64,000 nucleotides of DNA from assembly GCF_030272615.1 (NCBI RefSeq), contig NC_081414.1, forward strand, positions 520,864,185 through 520,928,184, written 5' to 3'. The translations under genes were made by a program, and so were the position numbers. Of this stretch, positions 44,381-57,770 are shown piece by piece; the first letter of the stretch is position 1, and each line of letters begins with the position of its first letter. Origin of the DNA: Cryptomeria japonica (lineage: Eukaryota > Streptophyta > Pinopsida > Cupressales > Cupressaceae). The notes beneath the pieces are model-generated. The model was not told where the DNA came from and did not search any database. It was given only the letters and a program-made list of their open reading frames with translations.

Positions 44381-45920
44381 GGCACCCTTTGAGTCTATCC
44401 AACGGGTTCAAGGGTATGGAAGTACCACCGTTACGTTACCTCCCACTTAACTCTTTAGAGTTCAGGGGGTATGGAAGCACATCCATCAATCAACCCTTGC
44501 TTAACCTAGAATGGACATTTTGGCTGCTTGCCCACCTTAAATGTACCATATCATCCCCTCCACAACAGAATGTCTGATTGGTTGGAGTTCTACAGATTCT
44601 GTTCATTCTATCTTATGCAGATTTTAGAAATGTATAACAGATTTAATACTGATTTAGAAATATATATGCAGACTTAATACTGATTAGAAATATATAAGCA
44701 GACTTAATACTGGTTAGAAATATATATACAGACTTAATACTGATTAGAAATACATATGCAGACTTAATACAACAGAGTTATCATTCTAAGATCAGATAGC
44801 TATTATTTACATATAAAAGCATACTGATTCTTCGTATAAATCATACCACCAAAAATAATAAAAAATACTCAGATCACTGAGCGGTTGATGTGTATGTCTC
44901 AGTCTGAAGGCATGTGAATGCTTTCTTTCTTTCACAATCCAGATACTTCGATGCCTATTACTTGGAGGTCAATATTGGCATTTATACCTTTCCATGGGAT
45001 GAGAGCATGTGCCTCTTCATATAGAAATCTGTTTGCAACCTAAGTGTCTCTTATATTTATGTCCCTTGACCCTTTGATTAACTTCAATTTAATCACACCC
45101 TTTGGAGATTAATCCCTTCTTACTAATCTGCTCAACCCTAATTGCTTTCATTCGATTATTGGAGCGAATCACTGCTTTTAGGATTTATTGATTTGTGTTT
45201 TAAGATAATAATCGATACTGTTTGACTTGTCATTCACTTGATTCCTTTTGCAATAATCAAGGATACTCTTGTTGTGTGAATCAGGAGGGATTAGTGCCTA
45301 TCCATCAAGACTTTAGAAATAATTATGTTTACTGAAGACTGGAGATCAATGAGAAGAATACTGTGAACGCTTAAGTTCTTACCTGCCAACATCCTGCCTT
45401 AGAAAATTGTGTAGTCTCATAAATGAGATGATATCTGATTGATGGTGTATTTGGATTTATTTATTTCTATTTTCTCCAGGTAAGAGGTTGTTAATAGGCA
45501 GGATAAGACAAACTATCATCTCATATTTTCTTGAATACCATAATCCTCTTGTCCAATAGCTAGCTACCAAATTCCAACAAACAACTAAACCTATAAGAAA
45601 GATTACAGGCCTTCGAGAAGTAACATCTAGTTCAATCACCAAGTTGGCATGCCAAAAGAAGCATCATCGATATAGCACTAGGAGAGTCAAAACCATGGGT
45701 AACACAAATAAATAGTTGTATTTTCTAAGATGAGTAGTTTTGTAGTTTGTAAAATCTGAGATTTGGTTTCAGTTATATCTTAATAAGAGATTTTTGGTTA
45801 TTTAGATGTTGTTATATCTTAATAAGAGATTTTTGGTTATTTAGATGTAGTTTTTCTTTTGTTGGCCATGTCTCCACTAGGAAATAATCCCATTCTAATG
45901 GACTGTCCATGATATTCTTG
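44381..45920. other. No gene recognised; minisatellite inside
   Basis: Sequence between the decayed unit and the copia element. Only the 30 bp minisatellite at 44640-44770 and two GGGTATGGAAG blocks (about 44413 and 44468) stand out. Confidence 0.45.
44627..44770 (+). repeat. Minisatellite, 30 bp x about 4.3
   Basis: Units of the form GACTTAATACTGATTAGAAA plus TATATATGCA begin near 44640, 44671, 44701, 44731 and 44761 with few differences. Confidence 0.9.
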
Positions 45921-45924
45921 AGGA

Positions 45925-46005
45925 CATTGATAAGTTCCTCCCTATTGAAAATGGGTGTCTCAAACTTACTAGTTGAAATCTCGAACAGATGGCACTTGGT
46001 CTCTA
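45925..46005 (+). repeat. Second copy of the copia pol/3'-LTR junction
   Basis: Matches 50046-50140, including GTCTCAAACTTACT and TCTCGAACAGATGGCACTTG. It is fused directly to gag sequence at about 46006, so it marks a rearrangement breakpoint rather than an intact 5' LTR. Confidence 0.75.
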
Positions 46006-49000
46006 AAACCACTGGGACACATGGGACCATCTGGTGATGGCTATTGGGAGTACAACAACCACTTTCAAAATGGAGGATGTGGTTTCTTCACTGCTCTCAG
46101 AAGAGGCACGGAGAAAGTCTTCTGAAATGGCCAAGGAGGCCCTTGCTGTTCGAGGGAGATCAAAAGAGGAAGGCAAACAGAAGGACAAGAAGTCCAAATC
46201 CAAATCAAAAGGAGAGATCAAAGTCTCCTGGCAAGAAGTCCAAGGTGAAACTCAAGATGGAAGACCTGTTGGTTGATAGAGACCTCTGGGTTGCACCGTC
46301 TGGATCAAAACCAGCAGACATGAAACAAGAAGATTGGGATCTCGCAGATAGGAAGGCCAAAGGGCTGATTAGATTATGCCTTGTGGATTCTGTTCTCTTG
46401 AATGTTCATGAGGAGAAGACAACAGCTTCTTTGTGGAAGAAACTTGGTGATATTTATCAGGGAAAGTCTCTGGTAAATAAATTGTTCCTGAGGAAGAAGT
46501 TATATTCCTTGAAAATGAGCTAAGGGACATCTGTAGCAGACCATTTAAATGCTTTCAACATGATCGTTGCACAATTAAGTTCTGTGGGAGATACGATTAA
46601 GGATGAGGATCGTTGTATGCTTATGTTGTGTTCCTTGTCGGACACATGGGACCATCTGGTGATGGCTATTGGGAGTACAACAACCACTTTCAAAATGGAA
46701 TATGTGGTTTCTTCACTGCTCTCAAAAGAGGCACGAAGAAAGTCTTCTAAAATAGCCAAGGAGGCCCTTTCTGTTCGAGGGAGATCAAAAGAGAAAGGCA
46801 AACAAAAGGACAAGAAGTCCAAATCCAAATCAAAGGAGAGATCAAAGTCTCCTGGCAAGAAGTCCAAGGTGAAATGCTGGAATTGTGGGCAGACTGGCCA
46901 TATTCGAAAGGATTGTAAAGAGGAGAAAAATAAGAAGAAGAAGAACTCTTCTAATACTGAATCTTCTCATAGCGATGCAAATGCCTTCATTGTTGCCTTG
47001 GCAACACAGACAGTTGACAATGTCTTGTTGATCGATTCTGGTGCATCTTTCCACATGACATCTCATAGAGAATGGTTTTCCAAGTATGAAAAGTATGATG
47101 ATGGAAAGGTTTACTTGCCTAGTGATTCATCTCTTGAAATTGTTGGTCGAGAAAGAGTCAGAATTCAACTTCCTGATGGAAGAACGAAGGGAATTGATGG
47201 CGTAATGCACGTACCAGGTCTAGCTGGTAATCTACTTTCTGTTAGTAAGTTGCATGATGCTGGTGTACAAGTATTATTCTCAGGGGCTGGTTGTAAGATG
47301 ACTAGAGGCTCTATAGTGTTGGCTAAGGGTGCAAAGATTGGTACTCTGTTCAAGCTGGATGCACAGTCTATTCAATGTAACAGTGTCTCTAGAAAGTTAG
47401 ATAAGGCTGCCTAGAAGAGAACGTTGCAAGTTCAATGGAGGTTAAACTTCCTGCTGAGAAAACCATGCTTTGGCATCAATAGACTCGGTCACATAGGAGA
47501 GAAGGGCTTAAAAGCTCTGAAAAACAAAACCTGGTAGAAGGGCCTGATGATTGTAACTTTGAATTTGAATTTTGGGAACATTGTATATATGGAAAGCAAC
47601 ACCGTGTTTCATTTTATTCTAGTCCTTATAGATCTTCTGGTTTGTTGGATTATATTCACTTTGATGTATTTGGTGCAGTTAACGTTCCTTTGTTGTCGAA
47701 TTCTAGAAATTATGTTTGCTTTATAGATGATTATTCGAGAAGGGCATTTGTGTATTTTTTGAAAAACAAATCAGAAGTGTTCAGTCAATTTAAGGAATTT
47801 AAAACCTTGGTTGAAAATCAGACTGGTAGAAAAATTAAATGCCTAAGGACTGATAATGGCGGTGAGTTTTGTTTAGTAGAATTTGATCAATTTTGCAAAG
47901 ACCATGGAATTAAAAGGCATAAGACCACACCTTACACTCCACAGCAAAATGCAGTTGCTGAAAGGTTGAATAGAACGTTGATGGAAAAGGCGAGAAGCAT
48001 GTTGAGTAGTGCTGGTCTAGAGCAGAAGTTCTGGGTTGAGGCTGTGTCTACAGCATGTTATTTCCAAAATAGATCTCCCACTTCATTGTTGGTGGATAAA
48101 ACGCCCATGGAAGCATGGTCTAGTAAGAAGCCCTCTCTAAAACATATTCATGTCTTTTGTTGTGAGCCATATGTGTATGTGCCTGATGTAAATAGATCTA
48201 AGTTGGATAACAAGGTTGTTAAGTGTATCTTTATTGGCTACGGTCTGGGAGTGAAAGGATACAAGCTTTGGAATCCGGTAACTAAGAAGGTATTGTACAG
48301 CCGAAGTGTTATCTTTTGTGAGTTGAAGACCACCTCAGTTGATTTGCAGTCTGAAAAGACAGAGAAAGAGGAAGTAGAAGTTGAAATTCCTCTAACTCCA
48401 GAAAAAGGAGGAACTTCGAACTCCATGTGTACCTGAAAGTGAGGAGAGCTCAAGCAGCTCTGATAGTTCTGGTCAAGAAGAAGAACAAGAACCTCCACCT
48501 CAGCCATTGAGGAGGTCTACACGGGAGAGAAAATAACCTGATAGGTATGGTTTCTCACTGTTGGATACAAATTGTGCCTATGCTTTGGTTACTAACACTG
48601 ATGAGCCTAAGACTGTGAAAGAGGCAATACAAATGCCTGATTTAGATTCCTAGTTGGAGGCCATGAACGAAGAAACGACTTCACTAAAGAAGAATGAAAC
48701 CTAGGATCTAGTGCCCTTGCCTGAAAGTAGAAGACTTGTTGGCTGCAAATCGGTATTTAAAAAGAAAATCGGTCGGGATGGCAGTGTGGAAAAGTATAAA
48801 GCCAGATTGGTTGCAAAGGGCTATTCCCAAGTTGAGGGAATTGATTATGGAGAAATCTTTTCTCCTGTAGCAAAGCTGGCATCTATCAGATTTCTTTTGT
48901 CACTTGTATCAGCATATGACTTTGAGATCGAGCATATGGATGTGAAGATAGCGTTCCTTCATGGCGACTTGGAGGAAGAGATTTATATGTCCCAACTTGA

Positions 49001-50157
49001 GCATTTTGTGGTAAAAGGTAAAGAATCCTTGGTTTGCAAGTTAAAAAAGTCTCTTTATGGTTTAAAACTTTAAAACAATCACCTAGAATGTGGTACCAGA
49101 AGTTTGACACCTTTGTGTTGTCTCTGGGATTTGCAAGGTCAAAGTCTGATCATTGTGTGTATTACAAGACTGAGAGGGATCGTTTAGTTATCATTGCTCT
49201 GTATGTGGACGATATGTTGTTCATTGGTATGATAAGGGTATGATTGTTGACTTAAAATCTCAGTTGTCAACACATTTTGAAATGAAAGATTTAGGTGTAG
49301 CTAGGTATATTTTGGGGATGGAAATCAATAGGGATAGAAATAATAGAAAGCTTTGGCTTAGTCAAAGCAAGTACATTAGTACTGTCCTGGAGAGATTTAG
49401 CATGTCAGATTGCAAGCAGTTAGTTGTTCCAGTGTTGTAGGGAACAAAGCTTTCTATTGAAGATCGTCCAAAATCTTCTACTGAGAAGGAGGACATGGCC
49501 AAGGTGCCTTATGCAAGTGCAGTAGGCAGCCTAATGTATGCAATGGTCTATACAAGGCCAGACATTGCCCAAGCAATGGGAGTATTAAGTCGATTTATGG
49601 CAAATCCAGGAAGACCGCATTGGGATGTTGTGAAGAGAGTGTTTAGATACCTGAAAGGTGCCTCTCAGTATGCTCTGTGTTACCATGGAAATTTGGTTGG
49701 ATCACAGAGGACTGTAAGCATTCAGGGATATGTGGATTCTGATTGGGCAAGGGACACTGACAGCAAAAGATCCACCAGTGGATACATATTCACGTTGAAT
49801 GGTGGTGCAATCAGTTGGATGAGCAAGCGGCAAGCTGTAGTCACTTTGTCCACTGCAGAGGCAGAGTACATGGCAGCAACTCGTGCCTGTCAAGAGGCCG
49901 TTTGGCTTAAGCGTTCGTGTTTTGATGTTGGGTTTAATGCAGGGCAGATGTTTATCTGTTGCGACAGTCAGAGTGCCATTTGTTTGGCAAAAAATCCCTC
50001 TTTCCATGCCAGGACAAAACATGTTGATGTACAATATCTGGAGATACCAATAAGTTCTTCGCCAAGTGGGAGAATGTTGAGAATGGATGTCTCAAACTTA
50101 CTGGTTGAAATCTCGAACAGATGGCACTTGGTCTCTGAAATGAGCAGTTCAATATGA
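46006..50157 (+). pseudogene. Ty1/copia gag-pol, broken and rearranged
   Basis: Gag from about 46257 (EDLLVDRDLW, RLCLVDSVLLNVHEEKT), CCHC knuckle CWNCGQTGHIRKDC (near 46875), protease LIDSGASFHMTSH (near 47030), integrase 47642-48436 (FIDDYSRR, RTDNGGEF, NAVAERLNRTL), reverse transcriptase 48711-49240 (KARLVAKGYSQVEGIDY, ALYVDDMLF) and RNase H 49495-50040 (GYVDSDWARD, STAEAEYMAA, CDSQSAI). The end of gag (46020-46248) duplicates 46649-46873, replacing the normal gag N-terminus at a short AAACTCAAG junction. Lesions include TAA near 46520, TAG at 47412, shifts over 47412-47640, stops near 48434, 48651 and 48702, and further breaks near 49070 and 49240. Integrase and RNase H catalytic residues are otherwise present. 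Confidence 0.92.
46020..46873 (+). repeat. Direct duplication of the gag 3' part (about 225 bp, copies 46020-46248 and 46649-46873)
   Basis: Both copies read TGGCTATTGGGAGTACAACA through AAGAAGTCCAAGGTGAAA with scattered differences. The first copy has an extra A after TCAAA. The arrangement suggests template switching or circle recombination during retrotransposition. Confidence 0.9.
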
Positions 50158-50460
50158 ATAACTTTCGTGTTATTGATCATCTTCAAAGAGAATTGAATAA
50201 CCTTCATGTTATTGATACAGTAGTTGATAACCTCTGTGTTATGCACTTGCCTGGAGAAGCAGTGATTTCGGTAATAGCATTTGGGTTCGGTAAGATTGTC
50301 TGAAGGAAGTTACTAAAGTCTCATTATGTGGCAATAAAGACTATTGTTTTGGTTTCGTTGCAGTTTTGATTTGTTCAGTATCGCGCAAAAGTGTTATCGG
50401 TCAAACTTGAGTTTTCGGTAACCGAAGTCACCTTTATAACAAAGTGCAATTGGTCGATAA

Positions 50461-50645
50461 AAGACTTGTGAGGGGCCCACTATCGGGGATCAGAGATCAG
50501 GTGGAACAAACAACAAATGAGTTACACTTCCATCGAGTGGCAATCAACCAATAAGAGACTTGTGAGGGGCCCACTATCGAGGATCCGAGATTGGGTGGAA
50601 CAAAGCTTGGTGACAATGAGAACTAGTGAGTTACACTTCCATCGG
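50461..50645 (+). repeat. Imperfect two-copy repeat in the copia LTR
   Basis: AGACTTGTGAGGGGCCCACT at 50462 and 50556 and GAGTTACACTTCCATCG at 50519 and 50628 form two copies offset by 94-109 bp. The second carries about 15 extra bases. It is placed just downstream of the probable TATA. Confidence 0.85.
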
Positions 50646-52079
50646 GTGGTGATATGCCGATATGTTTTGAGATGGTCTTGGTGGGGACCACGAAGGACTC
50701 GTTTTGACTTGTCGAGTTGTCTGCTGACGATTGGTGGAAACTGGAACGACTCAGAGGAAGCCATGGCAACAACATGCGTGTTATTGACATTCTAAGAAGT
50801 TCGACAGTTGGAAGATGGAGTAACTAAAACGAACTATTTTTCAACAGAAACATTTAAAACATCTAGAAAACAATTGCAGTTGGTTCGATCGTGTGAGGAT
50901 GATTTCTATCATTGTCACAGAGGATTGTAGCAATCGATTGGTAATTCTGAAAAAGCTGAATTGAAAAGCCGATTAAGATTGTAGTCTTCTCTACTACTCC
51001 CTGAACAAAGATCAGATCAAAGGTCGGAAACTCGTTTGTAATTGTTTTACTGTAATACAAGGGATTACTTTGGTGTGTAGGTTTTTCACCCATAAGGATT
51101 TTCCCATGTGAAATTGTTGATGTGTTTTTTATGCACATAACAATACAGAATAAATTACCAAAGTAATTTACCCTCTCTTGAACAAAATCACCTCAGATGC
51201 TAAGAATGAGATCAACTAAAATGATTCCAAGGTTTCTACATGTCAGGTCTTGACGAGTGGGTAAGTTTAGTGGTTGATGTGAATTGCTGCGTTTCACTTT
51301 GGGGACTTACGCAAATGTTTGGATTATCATGAATGATGCGGAATAGGTGTGCTGACAACTTAAGATTTATCAATAAGGCTCTGGATTTACTTCTTACTAA
51401 AAAAGGGGGAAAAAGAATAGGGTTTAGGAAATCTATTCTAATCCTAGGAATGTAGGAAATGGTGAATGGATTTAGTGGAATCAAACCAGGCAAGGTCTCA
51501 CAATCAGGTATTGACACAAGCTTAGTGCAATCATCTAAGGTATACTTAATGATTTTCAGACTATTACCATCAAACGAAGACACCATCCAAGTTGATGTTT
51601 GTCAACGGACGCATAATAGTTGAAGTTATGCTTACTCAAACTCCAGTTGACCACACAAGGCGCACTTACCAGCGGAAAGAGGCTAGTGGTATGGATTAAA
51701 GATTCCACACAAATATACTCAACAAATCTTCCATTCAATCTAACATACATGAAAATAAATTCTAATCTAAATTCTAATCTAACTTGGAGGAATTGAGAAC
51801 CATGAATGCAAATACAACACTTGAAGAGCAAAATCACCAACAATTAAACAATGATTAGGATTCAAATAGCTGTAGCATATACCAACAATTCTACAAAAAC
51901 TCTCTCTTACAAATGAGAGACAAAGGGGCATATATAGAGTCTCTTACAAAATGGATGGCCCAGATTGATCTAAGATCAACGACCGAGATCATGCCAACAA
52001 AACCCTAGAATTGCCCTAATTAGGGTTACATCAAAAATGGTGCCACCAACATATGGCCCAATAGAAAGATACCTAGTCA

Positions 52080-55000
52080 TCATATAGAGAATCTTCTAGA
52101 AGATTCCTCCCTGCATCTCTCTCTCCTAGCATACTCCAAGAATCTAGCCAAAACTGAATCTAACTCCTCCATGGAAACGCTAGGCAAGGTATCCTGCTGT
52201 AAATCAATCACATCCAATGAATCCGAGCAAGCATTCAAAGTGTTCTCCCATTCAAGCATGAGCTTCTGCGAATTATGAACATGAATCAACAAAGAGACCA
52301 AGTCATCTATCTGACTCTTCTGCAAAGGGTCCAACTGGCAAAAATACATAAATTTTATCTTGTCTCTTAATTCGGCTAAGTGTAAACCACTAGCATCACT
52401 AACATCAACACCCAATAATTCCTCAATCGAGGCAAGGATTTTCATCTGAATGTCCTGAATTAATCCTTCCATCTCCATACAACTCGATTGGGCATTCTCA
52501 TAAGCTGATTTCTTCAAAGCTAGTGCACAATACCAACCATGGAAATTATATATGTCTCCATTGTGCACAATGTTCTCGTTGACCAAGGTGGAATTGGGAA
52601 CCTTCTTCAATGCCAGGAGGCGTGGAATAGTCTTCTCTTGGATAGGCCGGAATTCTTCCCAAACTCCCTCCAAATACTAGATTCTGAATACAAGCGTTGT
52701 TGTCTTATCATATGCTTGGAAAAACTGAGTAAGGAAATCATCTGCCTGCCTTCTTGTGCTTTCAATCCACTTTTCCACCTCTGAGTGTGTACCTCTCGCT
52801 ACCTTGCAGTGTGAATGTATTCCATGGTCAACTACAATAGGGGAAATAAGGGTGGGATCCCCATGCCTTGTCCCTGCAATATACTCTCTGAGTCTAATAT
52901 TTTCTTCTTTGTACCTTTCATTCTCCGCAATCGTTGTGTCTAACTTGGCATTGATTGCTTGGAAGTTGTCACCAATCTCCTGAAATTTCTGCCCTACGGA
53001 TGGACGACCAAGGGCAACTGAAGTGATCCGGAAATCCATGGGAGTAGCAGTGTCCACTGTCACGCCTGCTCTAGGAACAGCAATCTGCGCAATCCGCATT
53101 CCTGTCTCATCTCTAGCTATGTGCGACAAAATCTCCGCTCTCTTGGGCTCTTTCTTCCTTTTTACTCCTAGCTAGGTAGTCATCAATATCCTCAATAGGC
53201 TGTACTTCTATCATTTGTTTACTTTTCTCCATACTCTTCCTCAACCATTCAGGAATAGCGGTCATCTCCATACCATCATCAAGACATATTTCTTGATCGA
53301 GGTCCTTCAGTGCCGAGATAACTTCATCATTATCATCAGGATTATTCCTGGTCCAATCATATACATCATTTCCCAAACTAACTTCCAAAAGGACAGTAGG
53401 GGATCCCGGCTGGTCATCATTCTCATTAGGAGGTGCAAATGTTGCTGTGGCATGAAATTCCTGAGTATTCTCTGGTAGTATCACTGTGTTGGAACACTGT
53501 TGAGTCTCCTTATTCTGTTTTGTTACTTCAATCACTTCGATTGATGAGACACTGGGAAGGGGTGAAGGAATGATAGTCTTTTGTTTATGTTCACATCCTC
53601 AATCTTCTTCTCTCTAGCCTTGACTTCTCCATGCATGTTTTTCCTTCTTTTGGGAGCTTGACTCTCTTCGTCTGCATGAATCCTGACATCACTGACAGTC
53701 CTCTGATTATCCTCGGAAGTAGACTCTTCCGTCTTCATCCTCTCATAAGTGAAGGGAACACCCATGTCAACTAATCTGTTCATCTGCATATCTACCCATG
53801 TGCAGGAGAAATTCAAGACTTCTCTCATCAATATTTTCAGATCAATCTCCTCTGACTCTGACCAATTTGGCAATAGGATTGCCTTCTTCATTTCATTCTC
53901 ATAATGTGGCTATGTATGATCTCTATCATCTAATACCTGATCAGGGATGAGGAAAAGTCCACACTTCCTCATGAAATCCACTGACATTCTGGACCACATT
54001 CTTCTCTTTACTGCTTGTTCATCCATTAAGTTAGCCCAATAATCTTCTATGTCAACCTTGTGAGTGAACTTCTCTCCTCTGATCCTTCCGACCTTCTTGT
54101 CTGGATCAAATCTTTCTCTTTTCTTGTAGGTAGCAAAATCTGTAGAATGCAATCTCCTCACCTACAGTGCTAGCAGCTATGGCGGATTGGCAGACCTCTG
54201 ACGTCTTCCCAACTGAAATAGGGAATGTCATTCCTGTCCTGTGCTTCTCTCTCTGGATAACATCGAACTCTAGAAGCTGTCTTACCACTTCCAACAATAT
54301 CATTCTGTCGGTAGGATACCTAGGAAGCCTGTAGGGTTCAGATTGAAACCCATGAATCCTGAGGTATGTGAAAGTGGGAAACTGTATATACCACGATCCA
54401 TATTTCTCTATTAACTCTGTTGCCTCCTTGGACAATCTTTTGTGGATTCCGCCCTACAGCATCCGTGTGATGTACATAGTGAATGCATCATTCACTCTTT
54501 TATAGTCTTCAATTCTGTGCATACTCAACTGAGGGTAGCATTCATAACTCTTAAACTGTCCTTGCCCATTCCCGACTTCACCTTTGCATATTAATCCTCT
54601 GTATGAAACAAACCGTGCAAGCAGGTACACCAGGTAAGAAGTCATGGCGAATGACTTGGACCTCTCTACATTCCTTAACTGAAAATCCAGATTGTCGCTT
54701 ATGATCTTAGACCAATTCACTAGTGTCCCTTTAAGACAATCCTGGATGAAGTAGAACATCCATCCATGAAATATTGCTCCCTGCGGCATTCCCATCACTC
54801 TGTTGAGTAGGAATATCGAATCACTATATTCCTCCTTAAAATCTACGCACATAAGTGTCTTGGGAGCCTTGGAATGATGACTTCTAGGTTCAATCATCCA
54901 TTCTTTATTAATTAAACTCTTGCATACACCCATCTTCTTCGTGTATCTGTCTGCATAATCTTCCTTGGTCACATCCTTCATGTCTGTACTGCGTGGAATT

Positions 55001-55362
55001 CCAAATACCTCAGCAATGGCATCCTCAGCAAGGTAGGCGATGGCAACACCCTTTGGACTCTTGATCATTCTTGTGAGCGGATCGTAACATCGTGCACATT
55101 CCAGGATCAACTCACTGCACTGTATGGATTGTGGAAACCCAACGGCATGGAAAATGCCACTCTTCATAATATTCGCATATGCTGGAGAAGGAACCTGATC
55201 TCTGGATCCGAACACCCGACGCTGCATCTGGTCGAAGTCCAGGAAATGCATGTTGGTATCAGTGATCTCCCTTCATCTGGATGAAATCTTGAACTCTGGA
55301 TAAAATCCAATTTCCAACGTCTTCAACAGCTCTTTCCTTTCCTTGTATCCTGACTTCGACAT
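52080..55362 (-). pseudogene. Relative of the 1067-residue protein in the second unit, broken
   Basis: I place the start at 55362 (MSKSGYKERKELL), upstream of a TGG to TGA stop near 55275 that aligns with a conserved Trp of the intact copy. Shared blocks: IQCSELILECARCYDP, YGSWYIQFPTFTYLRIHGFQ, LPRYPTDRMILLEV, DIEDYWANLMDEQAVKRRMW, LMLEWENTLNACSD and ARFLEYARRERC. CAG to TAG stops lie at 54456-54454 and 53912-53910, another stop at 52679-52677, and frameshifts near 54140, 53535 and 53125. Some divergence from the other copies in the linker, but the same overall length (about 1094 codons). Confidence 0.83.
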
Positions 55363-55669
55363 CGCACCTGTACGAAACTGGAAGTTAGTCCTAGGATAAA
55401 AATAAGTACTTGTAATAAAATTCCTGACTTTCTAGAGATTTAGCTAGTTTAGAGCATGAAGTCAGGAAAATAATCCATACACTTGGTAAATTTTAGCAAT
55501 TACGTTCAATGTGTGACAACACTAAGGCATGGAAGCCTTCCATAAAAATTCACTTATACCTCCTTACGCTTAGAAAATATGCAAGCAAAGAATGCAAAGG
55601 AGTATACCGGATTGATGATGACTTAGGAAAGGTGTGAAAGGTTGTGTTTTCACACAATGAATGTCTGAA

Positions 55670-56720
55670 GACACCTTTCGCAGTCAACAATGGAGGTCAA
55701 AAATTCTGAAGACAACCTGAAAATTCAGACTTTTAAAATATGTTGTAATCTTCAAAATGTGCATAAAATCAATAGAAATCAGTTTTATTGATGAAAACAA
55801 TCATTTTCTGGAATGTAAGTATGGCTGGTAAAAATTAGTTTTCTGAGGACAAGTCTGAAAATCGAACACTTTAGACTTACCAGCACCTTGCAAAGTGGTT
55901 TAAATCCTTGAAAATGATGAAAAATGGCTTAAGAAACAGCCCGAAGCAAATTCGCCAAAATTGGTTAGGTGGCTGGAAATGAAATTTCTGAGGACAACCG
56001 CCTAACAATGGAGTTTCAGACCTGCAACAGCGATAAAATGGTCTAAAAAGTGCACAGAAAACTCCACAAAATGTCTCCAAATGCTAAATATTTAAGTTAG
56101 AATTGGCTGGGCAATAAAAACTTAAGTCTGAAAATTAATGGCAGCCATTAATGGAGGTCAAAATCTGAAGCAAACCTCAGATCTGAAGCGAATCAGTAGG
56201 CTGGAAATGATGACAGCCAACAAACATGCATGAAAAATCCACCAAAATGTGTCCTCCAAGCAAAATCGAAATTTTCCCAAGTCTAGCGCTAAAATGGAAA
56301 TCTGAAAATTGATGCCAATGGTAGCTTGGATCTGCAATAATGGCAATAATCTGGAAAATCGCCCAAGTTGGGATTGAAAACCCCAAACACAAAAATTTGC
56401 CTTCCTTAGCAAAAAAAATCGAAATTTTCAAAATTCTGAAAATTATTGTTAATGGCAGCAATCTGCAGAAATGAAGGTCTGAACAGCAAGCAACAATGGT
56501 GGAGGAAAAATCGCCCAAGGTCTCCAAACACAAATTTGCCAACTTTCACCAAAAAATGCTAAATTTGGAAAAAATCGCCAAACTTAGCAAAATCGAAAAT
56601 CTAAAACTGGTCTTTAATGGCAGCCAAGAGGAATAAATCAGCAAGCTGGAAAAAATGGAGGAAAATAAATCCTCAATCCCACACTTCACAAAAATGCCTT
56701 GCTAAAAAAATTCGCCCAAC
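55670..56720. repeat. Diverged repeats in the upstream part of the second unit
   Basis: Loosely repeated blocks (AATGGCAGCC, CAGCAAGCTGG-type sequence, AAAATCGCCAA) recur at irregular intervals, A-rich on the plus strand. No ORF. TATA-like ATTTATACAAG lies near 56848 on the minus strand, about 1.5 kb upstream of the ORF. Confidence 0.5.
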
Positions 56721-57019
56721 TTGAAAAAATCGCTCTCATGGAGACACCTGGCAAAAATAATAATAAAATAATGTTGAAGTTCCTCTCATATACTTGCTTT
56801 CAGCTCCAACTTTCACCACACAAGCAATGTGGGATAAAAAACACTTGTATAAATACTTGCTTGGTGAAACCCTAACTTGCTTCTAGAAGATTCAAACATT
56901 TAAAATTATTGCAAGTTATTAAATTTGCTTTTAAATTTTAAATAATCATTTAATAATTATTTAAAAGCAGTCAAAATGGGGTTTTTATTTAAAATATTGC
57001 AATTTAAATCCAAAATAAA

Positions 57020-57770
57020 GCCTCCAGGGGAAAATTGCTATAGGTTGGGATTAAAAAATCCCTTCAAAAATCGCTTAAGTGTCAAAATTTGCCCCATAGG
57101 GGAAATTCGACCCATGCTTGGACAAAAATCCATGCTCAAAATCATCAAAATGCACATAAATCACCCTCCAGGGGAAAATCGATAGGAGTTTGGACAAAAA
57201 TCCAGACAAAATTGCACTCAATTTGCAAAAATCACCCCCCAGGGGAAATTCGATGGGTGTCTGGACAAAAATCCACACTCAAAAATCACTTAACTTGAAA
57301 AAATACCTCCCTGGTGGAAATTCGACCTCAGTCTGGACAAAAATCCGGACTCAAAAACTCTTCATAATGTTCCCAGTGGAAAATCAATCCCTGTCTGGAC
57401 AAAAATCCGGACAAAAATGCTCAGGGGAAAATTGATCCCTGTATGGATAAAAATCCAGACAAAAATCCTAACTTAGTTGTCACAAAAATCCTGGTGGAAA
57501 AACGACCCAGGCATGGAATTATCCTTGCACTCCAATCCGCACTCCCAGGGGAAATTCGATGGGTGTCTAGATAAATCCTGACACTTAGCCAAATTTTAGC
57601 ATTCCCAGGGGAAAATCGCTCCAGGTGTGGATAAACAGTGGGGGAAATTAGTGGCCAGTATGGATTCCAAGGGAAACCCATGTGTAGTATGGATTTTGAG
57701 TGGGGGAATGGGTTGGGTAGTCTGGAATGTGAGGGGAAAATCACCTCTAGCATGGATTTTGACCCTTTAA
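57020..57770. repeat. Tandem array, mostly 70 bp period, about 12 units
   Basis: CCAGGGGAAAATCGA-type heads followed by TCTGGACAAAAATCC-type blocks start near 57023, 57097, 57168, 57238, 57309, 57372, 57420, 57489, 57544, 57604, 57648 and beyond. Early spacing is 70-71 bp, later 44-69 bp. It occupies the same place in this unit as the 166 bp array of the first unit but is unrelated in sequence. Confidence 0.88.
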
